Positions 10,761 to 19,275 of a stretch of 64,000 bases of DNA are shown here, in pieces. Made by a program: the position numbers and the translations under genes. The notes beneath the pieces are model-generated. The model saw only the letters and a list, made by a program, of their open reading frames with translations, was not told the origin of the DNA and did not search any database. This stretch comes from Laccaria trichodermophora (taxonomy: Eukaryota > Basidiomycota > Agaricomycetes > Agaricales > Hydnangiaceae), in NCBI GenBank assembly GCA_018417955.1, contig JACTVC010000006.1, positions 372,001 to 436,000 of the forward strand, written 5' to 3'. Positions within the stretch are counted from its first letter, which is position 1. Each line of letters begins with the position of its first letter.

Positions 10761-11339
10761 AAAACATATGAATGGTGTACAGAACATCAGGCACTGCCTT
10801 CAGGGTCCATCCCAAAAGGGAAATATGACCTGGTTTGACTAAAAGTGAAGAAAAGCAAGATGAGAATGATTTTACCTATCAGGGTCCATGTAATGGGATG
10901 TTGGGATGATGGTCACATGACCAATTACCAAAAATGGTCAAAAATGAAAGTTGTAGCCCTACACTGTAGCTTCCTGAATCTGTTTGAATTATGTTCTGAA
11001 GTGCTCCCATTGTGGAGATATGAGGTTAAGGAATTTCAAAAGTGTTGCGTTTTTTTTTGTTTTTTGTGTTTTTCTCCATAAAAACAAAACCAAATAACAT
11101 GATTTCAGTATATTTAGAAAGCTAAAAGAAAGGGCTACAATTATTGTATCGTGGGAAAAATGACCAAAAAAGGAAGGTGCATGCCCTACAGATACAGACT
11201 ACCAAGTTTACTGATAGACTACAAAAAAGTCGGACTTAGACTACATAGTTTACTGATTGATACATACAAAAGACTACAGAAGTTTATAGACTACCAAGTT
11301 TACTGATATACTATAAAAGTCAGACCCAGACTACAAAAG

Positions 11340-11665
11340 CTTGGACTTAGACTACAAAGTTTGTAGTGTGCGCTTTTTTTTTCATTAGAAAAGTTTGTAT
11401 TGTCTGCTTTTTGAGACTACAAAAGTTTGTAGTGTGCGCTTTTTCATTAGAAAAGTTTGTAGTATCTGCTTTTTGAGACTACAAAAGTTTGTAGTGTGCG
11501 CTTTTTCATTAGAAAAGTTTGTAGTATCCACTTTTTGTCATTACAAAAATTTGTAGTGTGTGCTATTTCATTAGAAAAGTTTGTATTGTCTGCTATTTGA
11601 GACTACAAAAGTTTGTAGTGTCCGCTTTTTCATTAGAAAAGTTGTCTGCCTTTTCATTTAAAAAA
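11340..11665. repeat. Tandem repeat of about 62 bp (mirrored at 12460-12785)
   Basis: Alternating words gactacaaaagtttgtagtgtg(c/t)gct and ttcattagaaaagtttgta(g/t)t recur four to five times. The outer flank (11200-11340) has related gactaca...gtttactgat words. It is purely repetitive, with no coding potential. Mirrored exactly in the other arm. Confidence 0.8.
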
Positions 11666-11846
11666 GTATGTAGTTGACATGTAGTTTATGGTGTCCTTGG
11701 ACCTATCTATGTTGGGGGATGAGGTTGAAGGATTGCCATCATACTGCCAGTGCTGCAGCATTAGTTTTTGACATCATGCACAAGTTGTCTTGCACATCAG
11801 GAAAGGCCATTCTAAGCCTTTCATATTGATACCTGCTGTCCTATCT

Positions 11847-12278
11847 GAAAAGATAATTGTAAGCTTGGGGGGATATGCTGAAGGATTGACATGACTTTAC
11901 ATATTGCTATTGCCACATCAGCAGTTTCTCACATCATGCCCCAGTTGGCTTTCAGCTAGAGGAGGCTATTCATGTTGATATCTACTCAATACATGGTCAA
12001 CTTACAACATGACCTGACTTGAAGACACCTCCAAGGATGGATCAGCCCATCATCAAAAGCCAAGTTGGTCATGATGTCAAAAACTGGTGATGTTATGTCA
12101 ATCCTTCAGTGATACCCCCACATGAATGTATCAAAGTTGACTATGTTTCAGACAGGCCAGTAGCTATTAATGTGAAAGCAGACAGGATGAAAGGTAATTT
12201 GGTCATAATGTCAAAAAACTGGAGATGTCATGTCAATTTTTCAGCCATATCCCCACATGAACTGATAATTATGTTTTA
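11847..12278. other. Central spacer of the foldback-like element
   Basis: The loop between the arms. It still shows decayed repeat units on both strands, such as gatgtcaaaaactgg(t/a)gatgt(t/c)atgtcaat at about 12075 and 12208, with inverted relatives at about 11890. The spacer therefore seems made from older, diverged copies of the arm material. It contains no transposase or other gene. Confidence 0.7.
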
Positions 12279-14316
12279 TGATAGGACAGTAGGTATCAAT
12301 ATAAAAGGCTTAGAATGGCCTTTCCTGATGTGCAAGACAACTTGTGCATGATGTCAAAAACTAATGCTGCAGCACTGGCAGTATGATGGCAATCCTTCAA
12401 CCTCATCCCCCAACATAGATAGGTCCAAGGACACCATAAACTACATGTCAACTACATACTTTTTTAAATGAAAAGGCAGACAACTTTTCTAATGAAAAAG
12501 CGGACACTACAAACTTTTGTAGTCTCAAATAGCAGACAATACAAACTTTTCTAATGAAATAGCACACACTACAAATTTTTGTAATGACAAAAAGTGGATA
12601 CTACAAACTTTTCTAATGAAAAAGCGCACACTACAAACTTTTGTAGTCTCAAAAAGCAGATACTACAAACTTTTCTAATGAAAAAGCGCACACTACAAAC
12701 TTTTGTAGTCTCAAAAAGCAGACAATACAAACTTTTCTAATGAAAAAAAAAGCGCACACTACAAACTTTGTAGTCTAAGTCCAAGCTTTTGTAGTCTGGG
12801 TCTGACTTTTATAGTATATCAGTAAACTTGGTAGTCTATAAACTTCTGTAGTCTTTTGTATGTATCAATCAGTAAACTATGTAGTCTAAGTCCGACTTTT
12901 TTGTAGTCTATCAGTAAACTTGGTAGTCTGTATCTGTAGGGCATGCACCTTCCTTTTTTGGTCATTTTTCCCACGATACAATAATTGTAGCCCTTTCTTT
13001 TAGCTTTCTAAATATACTGAAATCATGTTATTTGGTTTTGTTTTTATGGAGAAAAACACAAAAAACAAAAAAAAACGCAACACTTTTGAAATTCCTTAAC
13101 CTCATATCTCCACAATGGGAGCACTTCAGAACATAATTCAAACAGATTCAGGAAGCTACAGTGTAGGGCTACAACTTTCATTTTTGACCATTTTTGGTAA
13201 TTGGTCATGTGACCATCATCCCAACATCCCATTACATGGACCCTGATAGGTAAAATCATTCTCATCTTGCTTTTCTTCACTTTTAGTCAAACCAGGTCAT
13301 ATTTCCCTTTTGGGATGGACCCTGAAGGCAGTGCCTGATGTTCTGTACACCATTCATATGTTTTTCCAAATTTTCTGCTATTTTCTGCTATTTTCTGGCT
13401 ATTTTTGGATATATTACCATATTTGGAAATGTACTCCGGACCCTGAAAACAACCCCAATGTCATCACCAATAGTGAGCACCACCCTGCCATTTTTTTCCT
13501 GATTTTTTGGCTATTTTTGGATATATTACCATATTTGGCAATGCACCCTGGTCCCTGAAAACAACCCCAATGTCATCACCAACAGTGAGCACCATCCTCC
13601 ATTTTTTTCTGATTTTTTGGCTATTTTCCAGCTATTCTACCATATTTGTCAATGTGCCCTGGACCCTGAAAACAGACCCTGATGTCATCACTAACAGTGA
13701 GCACCATCCCCCATTCTTTTCTGATTTTTACCCTATTTTATTGCTATTTTTCATTTGGAAAAAGCGCATATTTCCTTATTTGGAAATGCGCCCTGGACCC
13801 TGAAAACAGTGCCTGACGTCGTCACCAACAGTGAGCACAACCACTGTAAAGCAATGAGTGAAACAGTTGCCGTGGTGGAATGAAATAAAAAATGAAGTGG
13901 TTGCCGTGAATGAATGAAATCATTGCCAGAAATGAATGAAATCGTCGCCAGGAATGAATGAAATCATTGCCAGGAATGAATGAAATCATTGCCAGGAATG
14001 AATGAAATCGTCGCCAGGAATGAATGAAATCATCGCCAGGAATGAATGAAATCATTGCCAGGAATGAATGAAATCATTGCCAGGAATGAATGAAATCATT
14101 GCCAGGAATGAATGAAATCATTGCCAGAAATGAATGAAATCGTCGCCAGCAAGGAATGAAACAGGTGCCGTGAAAGAATGAAATGAAATGAATGAAATCA
14201 TTGCCAGGAATGAATGAAATCGTCGCCAGGAATGAATGAAACAGAATGAATTATCTTGAATGAAACAGGTGCCGTATTGAATGAAAATGCATTTCATTCA
14301 TTCACGGTAGCTGATC
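12279..14316 (-). repeat. Right arm of the inverted repeat
   Basis: Mirror image of 9787-11846. At the outer end the pairing sum is 24103 (gatc at 9787-9790 against 14313-14316), whereas in the core it is 24125. The right arm is therefore 22 bp shorter overall, equal to one unit of the short tandem array. Confidence 0.9.
13890..14235. repeat. 22-bp tandem array, right arm
   Basis: Inverted counterpart of the left array (units of the form attgccaggaatgaatgaaatc), with a slightly different order of variant units and a net difference of one unit. Array variation is the main difference between the two arms. Confidence 0.9.
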
Positions 14317-17300
14317 AAGTTTTTTTATGGCAGCTGCCATAACTACATCATGTAATTGGCAGCTACCAGTCAGTACATTTGGAACCGCAAAAAAGGTGTC
14401 GTTAGCATTAGCCAGGAGGTTCTTTTGAACTAACCATTCCCTGTCTTCGCCTAATTGCCCTTCGACTTTGATAGGCTTACTCTCATGCGGCCGCAAACGG
14501 TAATCTGCCGCTGCTCTGACTGTCCGTTCGTCAACTCCAAACTTGACTTTGTGACGGTGTCTTTTGGCTTTACTTCTTCGATGGAACTGTCGACGAACGT
14601 ATTGACCTACCATGTACGCGCTTTGCCGTAAGCGACCGAAATCCGTGGTTCTTTCTACTGGAATTGCGCGAATTCGATGATCAAGCCGACCAAAGGAAAT
14701 GTGAGTTCCTTCCTCCACATTGCGAGTGACCCCCAATTCATAGGATTGTTGGTAATCTTCGCCCAGAAGAATAGGTACAGTCATGTTCGGAACTACGTAA
14801 GCTTCGGCTTCCGTTTCCAAAATGTCGCCGTCCTCAGTGGTCATGTAGATTGGAATACGGACGAAACCCTTCAGCTGTGAATCCTTGTCAGTTAACTGCC
14901 ACAAACGCATTCTCATTCCCTGCTTGATGGCGGGTTTCGACAATAGTGACTCATAAAATTCATGTGAGATCAAAGTGATGTCCGCGCAAGAGTCCAGACG
15001 CAAGTCCGTTTCAACGTTGTTTAACCCTCCTACAAATCCTTTTGTTGAAAGTACCGAGACTCCAATCGCTGACATTCCCTCGGGACGCGACTTGGCTTTA
15101 GGGACTCTGAATAGCCTTTCTTTCGCCGGTTGAGGATTTGGATGTCCGGAAATGGAATCCTTGTCGAGCTCAGGGGGATCCTTACTCTCCTTGATCTCCT
15201 TGGGTCTGGGAGGTAAGGAAGAATCGTCTTTACTGGGTAAAGCGTCTGGAAATGACTTTGGTGATTCCTCTGTCTTGGGGCGTTTAGAGGAGTGAACCGA
15301 ATGTGCTTCCTTTAGTAGGGGCTCGTCATCCTCATGCCCCACTTCGTACATCAAGTGAGTAGTCGATTTCTCTTTCGCTTTATATTCCAACAAAGACTCA
15401 TCTTCCTCTTCCTCCACAAAGACCGTCTGCTTCGTCCAAGGGGGGTTGTTAACGGACTTACGCTCTCTTGAAGGGGTTTCGTCCCCACTTCGTAGAGCAG
15501 CCTTATGAAAATCCGATGTGTTTTGTCCTTTACTTTCCGAAGTCATTCGTTGCACTACTAGTATGGAGTAGACGCTGCAGTAGTAGTTTTCGAGTTCTTC
15601 GTCTTCATCCGTCTCAATACAATAAGCAGTTTTTTGTTGTTTAGCTTCATAGAAAGACCAATCTGGACATTCTTTGTCCCAGTGGTTATTACTGCCGCAA
15701 ACCTTGCACGGGGATGGAGGCAGGCGACCCATTTTCGTAGTCACGTGGTCGTTCTTACTGTACGGATATCCGCCTTTGGGAGGAGGTCGTTGTCTCTTCT
15801 TTAGAACCTGGAAAGCCACTCTTAGAACTTCCGGGTCCGAATTTATCTCTTGCGTACATTCCTCTCGGCTTAGTTGGCCCAAGAAGGCTTCATGAATCGT
15901 CGGATCTTCCGGCTGGTCGCTCGAACTTTGACCTGAGGCTAATTTAGCAGACCTCTCCATTGGACGGTTTCGGTCTAACGAGATTCCTAGCTTACGAAGC
16001 GTATGGAGTAAGTTGTCAGAAGTCACTACATTGGTCAACTCATGTTTTGCTGCGTGAATTAACGCTAATTCGTGGTCCGTGACCCTGGAATACAGCAAAG
16101 AAGTTGAACGAATGGTTTCGAGATTCAAGATAGGACCCCATGATATCGGAGCCTTTTGCATGACCAAGTACACTTCCGTTGGCCCCCCATCATCCGATGC
16201 AACTAACATGCGGGTATACATTATTCTGCGCACGATGAAAGCTGGTGGAGACACTCTCTCCATCCCTTCTTGCCGGAAAGACTGTCCTTCGTACTTCCTA
16301 TTCATGCTTATCTGCCACGTTCGCCCAAGGTAGTTATCCTTTATTCCTTTCAGATAATGCAAGTAGTGCGTTCTCATCTTTGATTGTTCGGAGAATGGTA
16401 ACGTAGTGAACCACATCCAGATTCTGGAGTTCTCCTTTAAGCTCTTCCATAACCAGTATCCGAGAGCTACTGGGATATCGCCATCTAGAGCGGCTAACTG
16501 CTGTACTTTCCAAAAGTATTCAATAGCTGAATCCTTGTTGCCATCCCATACAGGGAGCTGATCCTGTTTCAACTCATTTCGAATGGTCGCTACGAGATTT
16601 CCATACGGTATGTTGCCTTGTTGCGGGTTATTCGCCTGATAGTTCCCACCATTAGGTCTGTTACCTCCTCCTCCACCTGGATTACCTCCCCCGCCTGGAC
16701 TACCTCCTCCTCCACCTCTGTTCGGATGTTGACGAGATGAGAAGTCGTTATTGGGAAGGCCGCTACCCCTGTGCGGAGGGTTGCTACCGTCGTCGTCGTC
16801 ATCTTCCTCATCAGGATCTCCCTCTGGAGGATTGCCCTGATTGGTTGGTCGACGGGGTCGGGAGAATTCTCCGTCCGATCTAGCTGCTGGTGGAGGTCGG
16901 CTCTGATCCATATGAGGAGGCAGCTGTCTTCCTTCAAAAGGATTAGATTGCCGAGGTTGTAGTTGTGAATTCGATCTCTGTGCTTGATACGATTCTTTAG
17001 AATTGGCAACATTCTCAAAAGCTGGTGTGTGCGGTAGCGCCAAACCCACTAATATATTTTGTTGAGTCTGGGTTTCTGTAGGTGGTAACGGTATCCCTCC
17101 TGGTCTCACAAAGAATTGCGAGCTAGACTTGAATGGAGTTCCGTACCCCACGTTCAAGATTCGAGGCGAAGTCGGTGGACTAACGTATCCATCTGTTATT
17201 CGCCTTTTCCCTTTGTCCCTTCTGGTCTCAGTTGCCGAATCGGACTCCTCAAGACCATGCTCAACTATCGTAGGAAGTCTATCCTGTTGCGTCGAATCGC

Positions 17301-18555
17301 TTTGAGCCGCGAAAATGGTACTCCACGTAGATCCATCCCTCAATAGTTGTGGAGATTGAATCTGATTTTGATGATGGGGTACGTTCTCGTAGATGAATCT
17401 CAAGCGAGAATCTAGGCCTTCTATGTCATCTAAGGCTTCGTATATGCCGACATCAGTAGATACTGGCGAAGTGGGCATTGCAACGTTCTCTCCTCGGAGA
17501 GGACTTCGATACTGCAGTTCGTATTTCTCGAGATTCTCCTGAGCGAAAGTCAAACGTCTTGCCAGTCCCATCCACGCTGCTCGTAGTTGGCTAACGTCAG
17601 ATGATTCTCTCAGAATATTCATGAAGGTATCTCTCGGATCGACCTTGTAAAAAGAGGTGCGTTCAGGTATTAGAGCCGAAGTTCTCTCTAAAAAGACTTG
17701 TAACTCGTTAACTACTCGCACGGTATCGTCGAGGAGATCAGGTCGTAAAGCGTAGCTCGTCTCCAAACCTCTCACTTCTATTATATCGTTCCTAAGTAAG
17801 GAACTCTTAGCTGAGAGTGTAGCGGCGCGCTGCCACGTAGATATCTCCTCATCGCTTGAGTCCTCCTTATACTGACGAATGATACGAGCCATCGGGGATC
17901 CTTCATATCCCCTTTCCGCACTCGGTCGGAAAGTCGACGTTGACGTTGATTCGATAGTGGAACTCATACTAGGTGATACGTTAGCGTTCGTAATGACAGA
18001 AGTGTTGAATTGTTGGGTGAGGGAAGGAGACGGAAGAATTTCTCCCGTTGCGTTGACGTCCGTAGTAGGTGAAATAGGAGCAGGGGTTTTGAAATCGAAA
18101 GCTCTGAACGAAGGAGTCGAATGACTTGACTCCGGTGAGGGGAATTGTAGCTGGAAACTGGAGGTCGATAGTGAAGAGTCGGTGGTACGTTCCGTTCGAC
18201 GAGGTAAAAATCTGTGTTGGAGACCGGTAGCTCGTCCAGTAGGTTGTGGAGGTCCTCCTCGTGAGAATTCGGTTCGTCGATAGACTCGACTACTGTTTGA
18301 AACTTGAGTTGTCGACTTCGTTAGGGGGAGAGTAGTACTAGTAGAAAGTGGTGAAGTTCTAGATTTCGATGGGGAGGAAGATCGTGAACGATCCGGAAGG
18401 ATCGGTTGGCTCAGTGATGAAGGGGGTGTTCCTCTGAGAGGTTTCTTGAGTTTGGATCTCTCCGAAAGTTGAATGTTCGCGTCGACAACTTTCGTTGTCT
18501 CAGCGTCTTCAGTAGATACGCCGGCCAGGCTGTCGATGGATCCCACAGTGTCCAC
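14302..18555 (-). CDS. Retrotransposon Gag-protease portion
   Basis: A 1417-codon frame whose last 22 codons come from the nested foldback-like element. The real frame reaches the target site at 14378. The N-terminal third is Ser/Thr/Pro-rich. A Gly/Pro/Asn-rich linker precedes the capsid-like region. A CCHC knuckle (CKVCGSNNHWDKEC) lies near residues 948-962, then a long acidic/Lys-rich linker. A retroviral-type aspartic protease follows near 1185-1290 (LRLDSCADITLI ... VPILLGEDYQQ). The active-site triad reads Asp-Ser-Cys where Asp-Ser/Thr-Gly is usual, which may impair the enzyme. The first listed codon is GTG. The frame stays open upstream to a stop at 18709-18711 with no ATG; the first true ATG is about 195 codons in. 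Either initiation is unusual or the start has been lost. Both sides of the insertion read the duplicated target in the same phase, so gag and pol were one frame. Confidence 0.92.
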   Translation of the reverse strand: MDTVGSIDSLAGVSTEDAETTKVVDANIQLSERSKLKKPLRGTPPSSLSQPILPDRSRSSSPSKSRTSPLSTSTTLPLTKSTTQVSNSSRVYRRTEFSRGGPPQPTGRATGLQHRFLPRRTERTTDSSLSTSSFQLQFPSPESSHSTPSFRAFDFKTPAPISPTTDVNATGEILPSPSLTQQFNTSVITNANVSPSMSSTIESTSTSTFRPSAERGYEGSPMARIIRQYKEDSSDEEISTWQRAATLSAKSSLLRNDIIEVRGLETSYALRPDLLDDTVRVVNELQVFLERTSALIPERTSFYKVDPRDTFMNILRESSDVSQLRAAWMGLARRLTFAQENLEKYELQYRSPLRGENVAMPTSPVSTDVGIYEALDDIEGLDSRLRFIYENVPHHQNQIQSPQLLRDGSTWSTIFAAQSDSTQQDRLPTIVEHGLEESDSATETRRDKGKRRITDGYVSPPTSPRILNVGYGTPFKSSSQFFVRPGGIPLPPTETQTQQNILVGLALPHTPAFENVANSKESYQAQRSNSQLQPRQSNPFEGRQLPPHMDQSRPPPAARSDGEFSRPRRPTNQGNPPEGDPDEEDDDDDGSNPPHRGSGLPNNDFSSRQHPNRGGGGGSPGGGGNPGGGGGNRPNGGNYQANNPQQGNIPYGNLVATIRNELKQDQLPVWDGNKDSAIEYFWKVQQLAALDGDIPVALGYWLWKSLKENSRIWMWFTTLPFSEQSKMRTHYLHYLKGIKDNYLGRTWQISMNRKYEGQSFRQEGMERVSPPAFIVRRIMYTRMLVASDDGGPTEVYLVMQKAPISWGPILNLETIRSTSLLYSRVTDHELALIHAAKHELTNVVTSDNLLHTLRKLGISLDRNRPMERSAKLASGQSSSDQPEDPTIHEAFLGQLSREECTQEINSDPEVLRVAFQVLKKRQRPPPKGGYPYSKNDHVTTKMGRLPPSPCKVCGSNNHWDKECPDWSFYEAKQQKTAYCIETDEDEELENYYCSVYSILVVQRMTSESKGQNTSDFHKAALRSGDETPSRERKSVNNPPWTKQTVFVEEEEDESLLEYKAKEKSTTHLMYEVGHEDDEPLLKEAHSVHSSKRPKTEESPKSFPDALPSKDDSSLPPRPKEIKESKDPPELDKDSISGHPNPQPAKERLFRVPKAKSRPEGMSAIGVSVLSTKGFVGGLNNVETDLRLDSCADITLISHEFYESLLSKPAIKQGMRMRLWQLTDKDSQLKGFVRIPIYMTTEDGDILETEAEAYVVPNMTVPILLGEDYQQSYELGVTRNVEEGTHISFGRLDHRIRAIPVERTTDFGRLRQSAYMVGQYVRRQFHRRSKAKRHRHKVKFGVDERTVRAAADYRLRPHESKPIKVEGQLGEDREWLVQKNLLANANDTFFAVPNVLTGSCQLHDVVMAAAIKKLDQLP

Positions 18556-18711
18556 CTTTGCGGGAACCTGTTCTGGGATTGCGTGTCTTGACGCGGTCCG
18601 AGTTTCAATCGACGAAGCGTCACTGGCGAGCAGAGAGCTGCTGAAGGTTCTTGCTATGGTGTGAAGACCCTTTGAAGAGTTATCTAGATGGATGAAAAGG
18701 TCAATCTCCTA

Positions 18712-18990
18712 ACGCGAGTAGCTACGTTGCCCTGGAAAGCCACGAGCGTAGACTGACTCTCCCTTCTCGGTAAGCCGCAGAAAGGTGTTGAGAGACGTTC
18801 TGTAGGAAGGAAGGAGATGGAAGGTTGTTAGCGTGAAAGGAGAGTCACGAGCTCTCCACGGATTATCTGGCAACTGAACTACTGACCTAATCTTCGATCT
18901 CCCTAATACACTTGTGTCCGAGTCGTGAAGACGATGCTCGAGTGCGCAAGTTAGCACAGGGTTAATGGATAGAAAAAGATATTGTATTCA
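18712..18990 (-). other. Retrotransposon 5' untranslated leader
   Basis: Sequence between the candidate LTR and the first stop-free gag frame. I see no tRNA-type primer-binding site directly after the LTR end (the minus strand reads tgaatacaatatc). The priming mechanism cannot be stated; self-priming as in Tf1-like elements is possible but unproven. Confidence 0.4.
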
Positions 18991-19152
18991 TGTGTGACTA
19001 AGTTGTTTGTACTTGAGCGTGACTGGTGTGACTGGGTGCCTATCTAGGAATCTCAGCACATAGACGATGAAAGCGACGTTGGATAGGAAATAACATATGA
19101 GAAAGTGGAATGGGGAAGCCTCCAGGTGTTCACTATTCTGACCCTTCACACA
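18991..19152 (-). repeat. Candidate 5' LTR of the Ty3/Gypsy element (162 bp)
   Basis: On the minus strand the stretch begins TGTGTGAAGGG and ends TTAGTCACACA, so the termini are the inverted pair TGTGTGA/TCACACA, a classic LTR signature. It lies in the right place relative to gag. No second copy exists in the window to confirm it. Just outside it, on the minus strand, is a purine-rich run (aggggagg at about 19157-19164) of the kind that normally precedes a 3' LTR. Boundaries are therefore tentative. Confidence 0.45.
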
Positions 19153-19275
19153 CGCCTCCCCTAAAGTTCTGAAGAATGACTTGGAAACAATAGCGCTCGA
19201 TGTGCCTTTTCCGAAACCACGCACACATAGATAGATTCCTTTTGTAAAGTAGAATATGTATCGTAACCGAATTAG

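Larger units (their letters stand above)
9787..11846 (+). repeat. Left arm of the inverted repeat
   Basis: It pairs with 12279-14316. From about 10230 inward to about 11820 every position p matches position 24125-p on the other strand without an indel. Three open frames in the arm (98, 82 and 78 codons) recur identically in the mirror arm. A few mismatches appear after 11820 and pairing fades by about 11850. Outside 10230 the pairing offset changes by exactly 22 bp. Confidence 0.9.
9731..14370. mobile_element. Foldback-like giant inverted-repeat element nested in the retrotransposon
   Basis: About 4.64 kb sits between duplicated target bases tcagtacat (9722-9730 and 14370-14378; at least the 8 bp cagtacat are certain). 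The two ends are inverted versions of each other: (c)actagtagctgc on the left, actggtagctgcc when the right end is reverse-complemented. Almost the whole element is two long inverted arms around a spacer of about 0.4 kb. Each arm contains, from outside in, a 22-bp tandem array, four copies of a roughly 115-145-bp repeat, a unique stretch and a roughly 62-bp repeat. There is no transposase-like frame, so it must be non-autonomous. Long inverted repeats built from tandem subrepeats, with 8-9 bp target duplications, are the hallmark of foldback elements; Drosophila FB makes 9-bp duplications. Membership of a known superfamily is inference. Confidence 0.85.
5997..19152 (-). mobile_element. Ty3/Gypsy chromodomain retrotransposon, split by a nested element and lacking its 3' LTR
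   Basis: On the minus strand the order is: candidate LTR (18991-19152), untranslated leader, Gag, CCHC knuckle, aspartic protease, then after a 4.64-kb nested insertion reverse transcriptase, RNase H, integrase and chromodomain. This gag-PR-RT-RH-INT-CHR order is that of Ty3/Gypsy chromoviruses. Apart from the nested insertion the coding frames are free of stops and frameshifts. Immediately beyond the stop codon at 5997 I find no polypurine tract and no second copy of the LTR. The sequence passes into unrelated AT-rich DNA, so the 3' end appears deleted or replaced. Fungal retroelements of this type are vegetative genome parasites and are not infectious viruses of animals or crops. Confidence 0.9.

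Noticed and set aside
10322..11081. Open frames of 98, 82 and 78 codons in the left inverted arm
   Set aside because: They occur identically in the mirror arm, lie in tandem repeats and have no domain or start context. They are by-products of the repeat sequence.
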